Below are positions 23,911 through 32,096 of a stretch of 33,238 nt of DNA, one piece after another. Made by a program: the position numbers and the translations under genes. Under the pieces are notes generated by a model, which saw only the letters and a program-made list of their open reading frames with translations, did no database searches and was not told where the DNA came from. The stretch's first letter is position 1, and every line of letters begins with the position of its first letter. Origin of the DNA: Rhodocyclaceae bacterium (GTDB taxonomy: Bacteria > Pseudomonadota > Gammaproteobacteria > Burkholderiales > Rhodocyclaceae); the NCBI GenBank assembly GCA_020445745.1, contig JAGRGB010000214.1:1-33238 (forward strand), given 5' to 3'.

Positions 23911-24849
23911 ATGATGCGCCTGCGCCAGATCGAAATCTTCCGCGCCGTGATGCTCAGCGGTTCGGTCAGCGCCGCGGCGCGCATGCTCCACGTATCACAA
24001 CCGGTGGTTTCGCGAATCGTCCGGCATGCCGAACAGTCGCTGGGCTTCGCCCTTTTCGAGCGCAGCCGTGGTCGCCTCGTGCCGACCCCGGAAGCCGAAG
24101 CCCTGTACTGCCAGGTACGGCGCAGTTGGACCGAGATCGAGCGCATCGACGCACTGGTCGGCAGCCTGCGCCAGGGTGGCGCCAGCGGATTGCGCATCGC
24201 AGCGACGCCGACCCTTGCCGCCAGCCTGCTGCCGCAGGCGGTCGCGGCACTGCAACGGCAATATCCGGCGATGCAGTGCGACCTGTGGGCAATCCATACG
24301 GCGGAGATCGAGCAGCGACTCGCCACCCAGGAGATCGATGCCGGCATCGCACTGGAACCGCCCGAACGGGTCACGGTGGCGGTCTCGCAGCTTGCCGATA
24401 CGGAGATCCTGCTGGCCGTGCCGCAAGCCTGGTCCATGACGGTGACGCCCAGCCGGCGGCTACTCGCGGACCGCCCGTACATCGCGCTGGCCGAGAGTAC
24501 GCCGCTGGGCGACGCACTGACCGGCCTGCTCGAGCGCGCCGGCTGGCAGGCCGAAGCCGGCCTGCGGGTGCAGACCTACCGGATGGCGGGATCGCTGGTC
24601 GAGCAGGGCGCCGGCCATGCGTTCATCGACGGCTTTACCGCGGTCGGCCTCGACCCCGACAAGGTCGCGCTGTTCCGCATCCGTCCGTCGCTGCCGGTTC
24701 ATCTGCACCTGATGCGGGCAAGCACCGCCGCCCCGTCGCTGACCCTGCCGCGTCTCGACAAGGAGTTGCGCAGGGCGGCACTCGCATTGCTCGCCGAACT
24801 ACCGGCACGCCTCCAGCCCGACTCCGCGCTGCTCGACGGCGGCGACTGA
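23911..24849 (+). CDS. LysR-family transcriptional regulator
   Basis: A 312-residue LTTR. The N-terminal winged helix-turn-helix is clear (MRLRQIEIFRAVMLSGSVSA, then ARMLHVSQPVVSRIVRHAEQSLGFALFER, about 2-55), followed by a linker helix and the two-lobed effector domain (about 92-300; GLRIAATPTLAASLLPQAV). Tandem ATGs at 23911 and 23914 are both possible starts. It is divergent from the DadA-like gene with an LTTR box between them, the classic layout for a regulator of the adjacent catabolic gene. Effector unknown; it could be the substrate of the DadA-like enzyme or of the TAXI transporter. Confidence 0.92.
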   Translation: MMRLRQIEIFRAVMLSGSVSAAARMLHVSQPVVSRIVRHAEQSLGFALFERSRGRLVPTPEAEALYCQVRRSWTEIERIDALVGSLRQGGASGLRIAATPTLAASLLPQAVAALQRQYPAMQCDLWAIHTAEIEQRLATQEIDAGIALEPPERVTVAVSQLADTEILLAVPQAWSMTVTPSRRLLADRPYIALAESTPLGDALTGLLERAGWQAEAGLRVQTYRMAGSLVEQGAGHAFIDGFTAVGLDPDKVALFRIRPSLPVHLHLMRASTAAPSLTLPRLDKELRRAALALLAELPARLQPDSALLDGGD

Positions 24850-24945
24850 GGAGCGCCACCAGGTCCGCACCGAGGCCGCGCCTGACCATTTCCAGGCGCC
24901 ACCCCCGGACCGTCGCCGATCGCAGGGCCGGAACACGACGGCGGT

Positions 24946-24975
24946 CTGACAAGCACCAGGCGGCCTCGTTATCAT
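24946..24975 (+). promoter_or_regulatory. Sigma-70-like promoter for the diguanylate cyclase gene
   Basis: CTGACA (24946-24951) and TATCAT (24970-24975) with an 18-base spacer lie between the lysR stop and the GTG start at 25002, implying independent transcription of the cyclase. Confidence 0.5.
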
Positions 24976-25001
24976 GGCATCTCCGTCCGCAGTCGGCGAC
25001 C

Positions 25002-27065
25002 GTGGCCTTGCAAAACCTGCAGCACAAGTTCCTGCGCCTGTTTCTGCCGACGGCCACGCTGCTGGCAATCGGCGCCTTCGTCCATGGCCAGGGCGAGATC
25101 GACCGTCAGATCGACCAATTGCGCAGCCGGGATGCGCAGGCCATCGGCCTCGGTGCCGGTTCCCTCGGCGGGCGCATCGCGACGATCAGCCGCGACCTCG
25201 CATATCTTTCCGCCAGCAACAATCTGCGCCAGGCAGTCGATGATCCGTCGCCAGGGAAGCTCGCGGATCTGGCGGAGGACTTCGCGGCCTTCGCGCGCAG
25301 CAAGGCCGTCTACGACCAGATTCGCTGGATAGACGAAACAGGCATCGAGCGGGTGCGAGTGGACCTGATCGGCGGACGGCCCGAAATCGTTCCGCGGCCG
25401 CGTCTGCAGGACAAGGCACAGCGCTATTACTTCACCGACACCGTCAAGCTGCGCCCCGGCGAACTCTTCATTTCACCGCTCGACCTCAACATCGAGCAGC
25501 ATCGCATCGAGCTGCCCCACAAGCCGATGCTGCGGGTGGCGACTCCGCTCACCGACAGCGCCGGCCGCAAGCGAGGCATAGCCATTGTCAATTACCTCGG
25601 CAGGGACATGCTCGACGCCTTCGTGCATCAGACGGCGGCAATCGCCGGGCGTGCGACGATGGTGGATCGCGACGGCTACTGGCTGAAGGGCCGAACGCCG
25701 GACGACGAATGGGGGTTCATGTTCGATCGACCCGATCTGAGCATGGCGGCGAGGTATCCCGCCGCCTGGCAAAGGATCAGCGCCGACGACCAGGGCCAGG
25801 CCCGTCTCGACGACGGCGTGTGGACCTGGCAGACGGTTCGTCCGCTGTTGAACGGCCCAATCCCGGACACCGGCCCGGCCGACCTGTCTGCCGCCGACCA
25901 GCACGTGGTCGAGTCCCGGCAATACGTCTGGAAGGCCGTCGCCTTGCTGTCGGCGTCGACCCTGGCCGCGACGGCACGCACGGTGTGGACCAGCATGGCG
26001 GCCTATGGTGTGCTGCTCGCCGCCGCCCTGGGATATGGCTGCTGGTTGCTGGCCCAGGCCTGGGAGGCGCGCGCCGAAGCGGAGGCGCGCCTGCGGCGAC
26101 TCAACGCCGATCTGGAGACGACGGTCAATGCGCGCACAGAGGAACTGCGCCTCAGCGAACAGCGCTTCCGCGACGTTGCCCATATCTCCGCCGACTGGAT
26201 CTGGGAAGTGGATGCCGAGGGCCGCTATCTCTACGCGTCGGAGACCGTGCGGGAACTGCTCGGCTACAGCCCCGCCGAAATCGTCGGACGGACCGCGTTC
26301 GACCTGATGGCGCCTGACGAAGCGAAGCGGGTAGGTGCCGAGTTTGCCAGCATCGCAGCCACCCGAAAGCCCTTTCGCGATCTGGAGAACGTCGTGTTGG
26401 GCAAGGACGGCGAAGCGCACATCACGCTCACCAACGGCATGCCGATCCTCGACGCCGACGGCATGCTGCTCGGCTACCGCGGGGTGGATCGCGACATCAC
26501 CGCGCAGCGGCGAATGGCGCAGCAGATCCAGCAGATGGCATATATCGACAGCCTGACCGGGCTGCCCAACCGTCGTCTGGTCGCCGACCGCCTGGAAACC
26601 GCATTGGCAGCCAGTCGGCGCAGCGGCCGCCATGGCGCGCTGCTGTTCCTCGATCTCGACAATTTCAAGCCGCTCAACGATCGCCACGGCCACGAAGCCG
26701 GCGACCTGCTGCTGATCGAAGTCGCACGCCGCCTGCAAGCCTGCGTCCGCGAGACCGACACCGTCGCACGTCTCGGTGGCGACGAGTTTCTCGTCGTCCT
26801 CGGCGCCCTCGATGCGGACCGCGAGGTCGCGGCAACCCAGACGGCCCATGTCGCCGAAAAGATCGCCGCGGCCGTCGGTGCACCCTGCCGGCTGGGCCTG
26901 CCGCGGCGAGTCATCGAGTACCGCTGCACCGCCAGCATCGGCGCAGAACTGTTCCGCGGGCACGAAATCGGCCGCGAGGAGGTCTCGCGCCGTGCGGATT
27001 CGGCGATGTACGCGGCCAAGGCGGCGGGCCGCGCCGCCATCCGCTTCTATGCCGGCGACAGCTGA
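25002..27065 (+). CDS. Membrane PAS-GGDEF diguanylate cyclase
   Basis: A 687-residue signalling protein making c-di-GMP from two GTP. Membrane segment about 8-26; periplasmic sensor region about 27-325 (double-Cache-like, with LSASNNLRQAV and QRYYFTDTVKLRPGELFISPLDLN); second membrane segment about 330-352; short coiled coil; PAS domain about 381-505 (FRDVAHISADWIWEVDAEGRY); GGDEF domain about 515-685. The catalytic motif is intact (RLGGDEF, 592-596 for GGDEF), and an inhibitory I-site RETD (583-586) lies five residues before it, so product inhibition is expected. No EAL domain. The start is taken as GTG 25002 (TTG 25008 also possible); the frame is open far upstream through lysR but that part is a shadow. 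Confidence 0.9.
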   Translation: MALQNLQHKFLRLFLPTATLLAIGAFVHGQGEIDRQIDQLRSRDAQAIGLGAGSLGGRIATISRDLAYLSASNNLRQAVDDPSPGKLADLAEDFAAFARSKAVYDQIRWIDETGIERVRVDLIGGRPEIVPRPRLQDKAQRYYFTDTVKLRPGELFISPLDLNIEQHRIELPHKPMLRVATPLTDSAGRKRGIAIVNYLGRDMLDAFVHQTAAIAGRATMVDRDGYWLKGRTPDDEWGFMFDRPDLSMAARYPAAWQRISADDQGQARLDDGVWTWQTVRPLLNGPIPDTGPADLSAADQHVVESRQYVWKAVALLSASTLAATARTVWTSMAAYGVLLAAALGYGCWLLAQAWEARAEAEARLRRLNADLETTVNARTEELRLSEQRFRDVAHISADWIWEVDAEGRYLYASETVRELLGYSPAEIVGRTAFDLMAPDEAKRVGAEFASIAATRKPFRDLENVVLGKDGEAHITLTNGMPILDADGMLLGYRGVDRDITAQRRMAQQIQQMAYIDSLTGLPNRRLVADRLETALAASRRSGRHGALLFLDLDNFKPLNDRHGHEAGDLLLIEVARRLQACVRETDTVARLGGDEFLVVLGALDADREVAATQTAHVAEKIAAAVGAPCRLGLPRRVIEYRCTASIGAELFRGHEIGREEVSRRADSAMYAAKAAGRAAIRFYAGDS

Positions 27066-27423
27066 TCCGATGGGAGTTCGCCCTTGCCACGGCTGGTCGT
27101 GACCATGGAAGTCGTCGTTCCGACGCGTGTCGTGACAAGGGCTGCGGCAGGACCCACTGCGAAAGACAAATCGGGAGGCGAGACCCCACCGCTTCCGATA
27201 CTGCAAGGAGTGTCACAGTCCCTGAGCATCGACAACTGCCGGCGCGTACCCGAATCGGCGCGGCGAAGCGCGCGTGTTCGCGCAGATGCGCGTCTCGATC
27301 GACGAAATTCGCCTTGAGCCGCCCGGGAGCGGGTGGGCCGCCATATCAGACCAGACGCCACATCAATACAACTTTTCTAGACCTGACCCTGGACACACTC
27401 TTAGCCCACCAGCGTCCACCTCT
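27066..27423. other. 358-base gap with a low-G+C end
   Basis: No gene recognised. The gap separates the diguanylate cyclase from the convergent DUF364 operon. Its last part (about 27350-27412) is visibly poorer in G+C than the surroundings and includes TAGACCTGACCC. A weak dyad TGGAC ... GTCCA (read on the minus strand) lies past the operon end, without a U-run. No clear intrinsic terminator is visible for either gene. Confidence 0.5.
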
Positions 27424-28422
27424 TCAGGCATTGCCGGGCGGCGCCGGCCTCCGGCTGCGAGCATCCCACTGCCGCTTGTAGCGGGTGTCCAGTTCGGCGA
27501 GGGCGTCGGTGACCGCTTCCAGCTCGGCCAGCTCCGGAAATCGCCCACGATTGCCGGCGTCATACCAGGACGTCATGGCCTGCTTCAGCGCGGCGCGGCG
27601 TTCCGCGGTTGCGGCGATCTGGCGCTTCAGCGTCGCCATGGCCCCGGCCCCGATGTCTGCCACCGCGTAGCGGACGCCATCGCCGAACAGGCGGGTGCCG
27701 CCACCTTCGCTGGCGATGGTGGCAGCCCGCCCGGCATCTATCGGCAGAACACCTGCGATGAAGTCGATGCCGAAGTCGGCGAACCCGGGCCACCACGGCA
27801 CGGACGGCCCCATCAGCACGGTGACTGCGTTTGCGGCCAGCTCGGCCAGCCGCGGGAAGGTCTTGTTGATCAGCGACGTGGCGGTCAGGAATACCCAGTC
27901 GGCCGCGGGAACCAGGTATTCGGCAGCGGGATCGGGCAGGTCGTCGCCGGCCGGCTGTCGCTCCAGTACGGTGACGTCGAGCCCGTCGGTCAGCGCGTCC
28001 AGCCCCGGGTAGCGACCGACGACCACGACCTTGCGCCGCTCGAGGCAGGGACGGAAATGTTCGAACACCGCCAGATTGGACGGAGCCGTGCCGCAGATCG
28101 GTACCGCCCGTGCCATCAGCGCATTGCCCGGCCCGTTGATTACCGCGTTGGCGGCGGCCAGCCCGACGGTGGCTTCGAAGGGGTCCCAGGACCTCATCCA
28201 GGCGGCCACCTCGGCGGCCGGGCGGCCCGCCACGGTACCGGGAAAGCGGAGTGTCCTGGAAGCGAGGCCGGGGCTCTGGGCAAAGCCGATGGACTGCGCG
28301 GTGCGGCAAAAGGTCCAGGTCAGCCCGAGGCAAAGCTGATCGATGCGCGTGCCGGTGCCGGTGCCGAGGCTGGCGAGGATGCGTTCGTAGACCAAGTGTG
28401 GGCAGCTGACCGGGGCACTCAC
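27424..28422 (-). CDS. DUF4213-DUF364 (putative metal-chelation domain) protein
   Basis: A 332-residue protein with an N-terminal enolase-N-like DUF4213 region (about 10-110; GLTWTFCRTAQSIGF, then GRPAAEVAAWMRSWDPFEATVGLAAANAVIN) and a Rossmann-like DUF364 region (about 115-265; KVVVVGRYPGL, DWVFLTATSLINKTFPRLAELA, VTVLMGPSVPWWP). Pfam labels DUF364 'putative heavy-metal chelation', but no member's reaction is settled. A helical C-terminal extension of about 60 residues follows. The start is GTG 28422, overlapping the previous stop as GTGA; longer open frames upstream are shadows. It is the last gene of the four-gene operon. Confidence 0.82.
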   Translation of the reverse strand: MSAPVSCPHLVYERILASLGTGTGTRIDQLCLGLTWTFCRTAQSIGFAQSPGLASRTLRFPGTVAGRPAAEVAAWMRSWDPFEATVGLAAANAVINGPGNALMARAVPICGTAPSNLAVFEHFRPCLERRKVVVVGRYPGLDALTDGLDVTVLERQPAGDDLPDPAAEYLVPAADWVFLTATSLINKTFPRLAELAANAVTVLMGPSVPWWPGFADFGIDFIAGVLPIDAGRAATIASEGGGTRLFGDGVRYAVADIGAGAMATLKRQIAATAERRAALKQAMTSWYDAGNRGRFPELAELEAVTDALAELDTRYKRQWDARSRRPAPPGNA

Positions 28423-28748
28423 GGCGTCTTCTCCGCGCGCCGCAGGCGCAGTCCGCCCTTGAGCATGACCAGGTCGTGCAGATCGCACAGCATGAAGTGG
28501 CGATTCGCCGGATCGCCGAAGTGGGCCACGGTGGCGGGCTGACCGTCGTGATAACGGCGGGCGACGAGGCGAAACGCTTCCGGCAGGGACCGGTTGTACG
28601 GCGAGGGCCGGACCAGCAGGCGGATCACCTGCTCGAAAAGCATGGCATAGCGGTCGCCGTCCGGCTCCCGGTAGATCGATCCGAGGCCCTCGCCATATGT
28701 CCCGAAGAGCCGGATGTAGTCGCCGACGTCGGGCTGCCGCGAACTCAT
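28419..28748 (-). CDS. 109-residue orphan protein of the four-gene operon
   Basis: I do not recognise this protein. It has no signal peptide or membrane segment and is rich in Arg, Leu, Asp and Tyr, with segments such as GDYIRLFGTYGEGLGSIY (N-terminal), RPSPYNRSLPEAFRLVARRY (middle) and DPANRHFMLCDLHDLVMLKG (near the C-terminus). One Cys (in FMLCDLHD) is followed by two His-containing motifs. Both ends overlap neighbours by four bases (ATGA with the nitroreductase gene, GTGA with the DUF364 gene), which is strong evidence that it is a real, cotranslated gene. It is probably a small soluble partner or adaptor. ATG 28754 is an alternative start. Confidence 0.7.
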   Translation of the reverse strand: MSSRQPDVGDYIRLFGTYGEGLGSIYREPDGDRYAMLFEQVIRLLVRPSPYNRSLPEAFRLVARRYHDGQPATVAHFGDPANRHFMLCDLHDLVMLKGGLRLRRAEKTP

Positions 28749-30424
28749 GACCATCCACCTGCGGTCCACCGCCGTGCTGCCAGGTGCCCGTGGGCAGATT
28801 CGCTGAGCAGGCGTGCGTCGTCGAGCGCGCGTCCAACGGTGAAATGGTAGATCACCTGCCACCGGGCTCGCACATCGCTCGCCAGGCCGAGCACGCTCAG
28901 AACCTCGTCGTCGAAGAAGCAACCGATGCCGGTGCCCTGCAAGCCGGCCGCCTCCGCCTCCAGGTACAGGACCTGGCCGATCAGCCCGGCTTCCCAGTGC
29001 AACCGCCTCCAGGCCCAGGCGCCTTCGTCGCGCAGCACCTGCCCGAGGTCGGCGAGCATCGCCAGCGCGAAGGCACCGTGACCCGCGATGCCCTGGTGAC
29101 AGCTCAGACCGGAGGCGGTGTGTCGCAAGTCGGCCGGCGCCCGCACGCGATGGAGCGGCACAGCGTCGCCCGCCAACGACTGTGCTGCGCGCTCGCTGCC
29201 GCCGATCGCCTGCAGCAGCGACCGACCGCGCTCGCCGCCGCGCGGCAATACGTAGAGACCGGGGTCGAGGCCGTCGACGCGATGGGCGAAGACCGCCAGA
29301 TCGATCGCCGGCGGGTAGGGAAAGGCGTCGAACGGAACCGCGCCCCTCGCCGCCAGCGTGCGCGCCAGCACCCGCCGGAACGAGGCCGCGGAAATTCCGG
29401 TGGTGGCGTCCATGCGCTGGGCGCTGCGGCGCGAGCGGATCAGGCTCGCGGCGTCGACGTCGCGCACCGCCGGCGCCACCGCGCCCGGCTGCGTCGGTGC
29501 CGGCCACGCCCGCTGCATGACCAGGTCCGGCTTGACCGTGGCCGGCATCACCCGCGCGATCTGGGGCCACACTACCGATTCCGCGCTGAGGCGGCTGGCC
29601 TGCCCTTGCCAATGGGACCACGCGGCGGCCAGCACCGCCCAGTCCGGCGCGTCGTCGACGCCTTCGCCGATGAGCGCGATCATCTCCGGTTGCTCGGGCT
29701 CGGCGCCGGCGAAATCGGCGTCCCGGTCCAGGCCCAGCAGGCCCGCGAGTTGCTCGTCCCCGGGTTCGGGATCGGCGCGCAACGCCCAGCCGAGCGCCGC
29801 TGCCGCATAGCGCGCGGCGCCGAGCGCGTGGCCGACGTCCAGTTGGCAGTAGCGATAGGCCCGGGCGCCGTACTTCCAGGCTTCGCGCCAGACGATGCTG
29901 CTCCACGCGATCGCGCCGAAGCTGCGGGGGTGGGCCCGCTCCAGCGCCCGCGCCGCCGCGGCGGGCAGCTCGGCCCGGCGTTCCAGCGCGTGCTCGTGGG
30001 GGGCGTAGTGGTAGAGGCCCGGCGTGATCGTCGCGGACACCGCGCGCCACAGCAACAGATAGCCTTCGGTGGGATGGAGGTTGCCGCTGGAGGGGTTGTT
30101 GCGCAGCGCCCAGCGCTCCGCGCCAAGGCGCTTCCAGGCGGAGAGGCCGAGGGCCAGTTCGAGGAACAGGCCGAGGCTGCGCTCGTCGACGGGCTGAGGC
30201 CGCGCCGGTTGCAGATGGAGCGCATCAAAGCTGCCCGGACCGCCACCGTCGATCAGCGGCAGTTCGAGCGCCGCCGCCGGGCGCCAGCGCCGGAACGGAT
30301 CCGGCTGGGCATCCCAGTCCAGGTAGCCCGGGCCCGGCGCATAGCCCCGCAGATGGTGCTTGGTGACCTCGTGATAGGCCACTACCGCGTCGATCCGGCT
30401 GTCACCGCCCGGCACGCGGCTCAT
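28745..30424 (-). CDS. Tandem nitroreductase-fold protein, SagB-type dehydrogenase family
   Basis: A 559-residue protein made of two nitroreductase-fold halves. The N-terminal half (about 10-260) has the SagB-like FMN-site pattern LRNNPSSGNLHPTEGYLLLW and GLYHYAPHEHAL; the C-terminal half (about 300-540) has SLIRSRRSAQRMD, GLYVLPRG, and the late motif GQVLYLEAEAAGLQGTGIGC followed by FFDDEVLSVLGL. SagB-type enzymes are FMN oxidases that turn azolines into azoles in some peptide natural products, but many relatives lie outside such clusters. No YcaO gene or precursor peptide is present here. ATGA overlaps join it to the Fe-S protein (30421-30424) and the orphan (28745-28748). Confidence 0.83.
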   Translation of the reverse strand: MSRVPGGDSRIDAVVAYHEVTKHHLRGYAPGPGYLDWDAQPDPFRRWRPAAALELPLIDGGGPGSFDALHLQPARPQPVDERSLGLFLELALGLSAWKRLGAERWALRNNPSSGNLHPTEGYLLLWRAVSATITPGLYHYAPHEHALERRAELPAAAARALERAHPRSFGAIAWSSIVWREAWKYGARAYRYCQLDVGHALGAARYAAAALGWALRADPEPGDEQLAGLLGLDRDADFAGAEPEQPEMIALIGEGVDDAPDWAVLAAAWSHWQGQASRLSAESVVWPQIARVMPATVKPDLVMQRAWPAPTQPGAVAPAVRDVDAASLIRSRRSAQRMDATTGISAASFRRVLARTLAARGAVPFDAFPYPPAIDLAVFAHRVDGLDPGLYVLPRGGERGRSLLQAIGGSERAAQSLAGDAVPLHRVRAPADLRHTASGLSCHQGIAGHGAFALAMLADLGQVLRDEGAWAWRRLHWEAGLIGQVLYLEAEAAGLQGTGIGCFFDDEVLSVLGLASDVRARWQVIYHFTVGRALDDARLLSESAHGHLAARRWTAGGWS

Positions 30425-31782
30425 GGCCCACCCCGCGCTTCCAGGTGCTGGAACAGGATCGACGCCAGATGGCGCCCGCGGTGGTCGCCCTGACTCTTCA
30501 TCTGCTGACGGCACGAAAAGCCATTGGACATCACGGCCGCATCCGGTGCCGCCCTGAGCGCCGGCATCAGCGCCTGTTCGGCGATCGCCACCGAGAACGC
30601 CGCATGTTCCGCCTCGATGCCGAAGGTCCCGGCCATGCCGCAGCAGCCCGCGTCGACCATCTCGAACTCGAGGTCGGGCACCATTCGCAACACGCGGCGC
30701 ACCGCCTTCATCGCCCCCACCGCCTTCTGGTGGCAGTGTCCGTGGACCAGCAGCCGCTGCCCAGCCGCGCTCTTGAGCGGTATTTCGAGGCGCCTGGCCA
30801 TCAGTTCCCGGGCCAGGAACTCCTCGAACATCAGCACGGCGCGTCCGACCACCGCCATCTCGGCGTCGAGGCCCAGGGTCTGGGCATCGTCGCGCAGTCC
30901 GAGCACGCACGAGGCCTCCAGGCCGACGATCACGCGCCCGGCGTCGACGTGCGGTTTCAGCGCGGCGAGCATGCGGGCCGCTTCGGCACGGGCCTCGTCG
31001 ACGAACCCCTGGGCCAGATAGGTGCGACCGCAGCACAGGGGCCGGTCCGGCTGTTCCGCATCCGGTGTCGCTTCGGCCACCCGCAGCCCGTAGCCGCCGG
31101 CGGCCAGCACCGCCCAGGCGGCCTCGGCGATCTGCGGCTCGAACTGCCGGGTGAAGGTATCCACCAGCAGCACGACCTCGGGCATTCCCGCGCGGCCGGC
31201 GTGGCGGGTTCGACCCGGCCCCGGGAAGGGATCGCGTGCGGGCTCCGGCAACGGCCGCGCTGCCGACAGCCCCAGCCCCCGCTCAGCCACGCGGGCCACG
31301 AGCGCAAAACGGTTGCGCCAGCGGATCAGCAAGCGCAGCCACCGGTGTCGATGCAGCCATTGCGGCAAGCCAGCGAACAGGCGGCTGCGCAGGTCGGGCC
31401 CTTGCCGCGCCACCCGCTGGGCCAGGTATTCGGCCTTGATCAGGGCCATGTCCACATGGGCCTCGCACTCGCGCTTGCAGCCCTTGCAGGCCAGGCAAAG
31501 GTCCATCGCCTCGGCCAGCTCCGGGTCGGCGAGGGCCTGCTCGACCAGGTCGCTCGACAACGCCGCCTTGAGCAGGCGCACGCGACCACCGGTGGACAGT
31601 CCGGGGTTGCCGCTGAGCTGGAAGCTGGGGCACATCACCTGCCGGCCCCGGGTCTCGCAGATGCGGCTGTTGATGCAGGCCGCCACCGCCTTGGCGAAGT
31701 CGCCGCCGTGCTTGGGAATGTCCGCGTAGGCGTCCCCCATGCCGGCGTCGCGGTAGGCGGACCAGTCCAGATGTGTCTTCAT
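30421..31782 (-). CDS. Fe-S / CCG-domain oxidoreductase subunit (GlpC/LutA/YdiJ-C-terminal-like)
   Basis: A 453-residue soluble protein. The N-terminal ferredoxin-like part has Cys36, Cys42 and Cys51 (MCPSFQLSGNPGLSTGGR) and the cluster CLACKGCKREC (Cys96, 99, 102, 106), fitting two [4Fe-4S] clusters as in the C-terminal half of D-lactate dehydrogenase-type FAD/Fe-S fusions. Two CCG-type cysteine-rich domains follow, with CCG at 250-252 and CCG at 380-382 plus a CHQK motif before the latter, as in GlpC, LutA and heterodisulfide reductase subunit B. The FAD-oxidase partner usually fused or adjacent is absent here. MKTHLDW at 31782 is favoured over an in-frame ATG at 31875. First gene of the four-gene operon. 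Confidence 0.85.
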   Translation of the reverse strand: MKTHLDWSAYRDAGMGDAYADIPKHGGDFAKAVAACINSRICETRGRQVMCPSFQLSGNPGLSTGGRVRLLKAALSSDLVEQALADPELAEAMDLCLACKGCKRECEAHVDMALIKAEYLAQRVARQGPDLRSRLFAGLPQWLHRHRWLRLLIRWRNRFALVARVAERGLGLSAARPLPEPARDPFPGPGRTRHAGRAGMPEVVLLVDTFTRQFEPQIAEAAWAVLAAGGYGLRVAEATPDAEQPDRPLCCGRTYLAQGFVDEARAEAARMLAALKPHVDAGRVIVGLEASCVLGLRDDAQTLGLDAEMAVVGRAVLMFEEFLARELMARRLEIPLKSAAGQRLLVHGHCHQKAVGAMKAVRRVLRMVPDLEFEMVDAGCCGMAGTFGIEAEHAAFSVAIAEQALMPALRAAPDAAVMSNGFSCRQQMKSQGDHRGRHLASILFQHLEARGGP

Positions 31783-32096
31783 GCCGCTCGTCGGTTCCTT
31801 GCAGTCCCCATCGGAGATGCAAGGGATGCGCCAGCCTGCCCGCCTCGCTCCCGCCATCGGCGGCGATCCCGGCATCGTCCCGGATTACTTCGGCGTCCCC
31901 GCGGCACGGGCTCACGATGCCCCTGTCGGATCTCCTACAATCGGCGCGGACACGACACGGAAGCGCCATCCGCGGCCGCGCCGCCGATCCGGCGATGCCC
32001 AGGCGCCGGCCGTGCCCGGCTGCCAACGGAGACCGCCGCCTGCCGGATCGCTCGAACGCGCCGGGGTCCCCGCGGCGGAAATCCCGCAGCCGGGAT
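31783..32096. other. 314-base gap upstream of the four-gene operon
   Basis: Leader/promoter region of the operon on the minus strand; no gene recognised. No convincing -10/-35 pair was found on the minus strand. On the plus strand TACAAT (31936-31941) looks like a -10 hexamer but has no good -35 and no gene downstream. An inverted repeat lies next to the operon start (31797-31824). Confidence 0.5.
31797..31824 (-). promoter_or_regulatory. Inverted repeat in the four-gene operon leader
   Basis: CCTTGCA and TGCAAGG (7-base perfect complements, 14-base spacer) lie 15 bases before the ATG at 31782. On the minus strand the proximal arm includes GCAAGGA, the only ribosome-site-like sequence before the gene, so a hairpin here could hide it; alternatively it is a protein-binding site. 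Confidence 0.4.

Noticed and set aside
23907-25001. Upstream extension of the diguanylate cyclase frame through the lysR gene
   Set aside because: The extension reads as Arg/Pro/Gly-rich nonsense over a clear LysR gene in another frame; the cyclase begins at its first membrane helix at 25002.
27047-27361. 104-codon minus-strand frame in the gap after the diguanylate cyclase
   Set aside because: Arg/Ser/Thr-rich composition, no ribosome site, overlaps the cyclase end, and no recognisable domain.
28745-30424. Azole-type peptide natural product cluster, suggested by the SagB-like protein
   Set aside because: No YcaO cyclodehydratase, no precursor peptide and no peptide exporter in the window; the neighbours are Fe-S and DUF364 proteins.
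31936-31941. Plus-strand TACAAT as a promoter for an unseen gene
   Set aside because: No good -35 at 16-18 bases and no credible plus-strand coding frame downstream before the PIN gene on the other strand.
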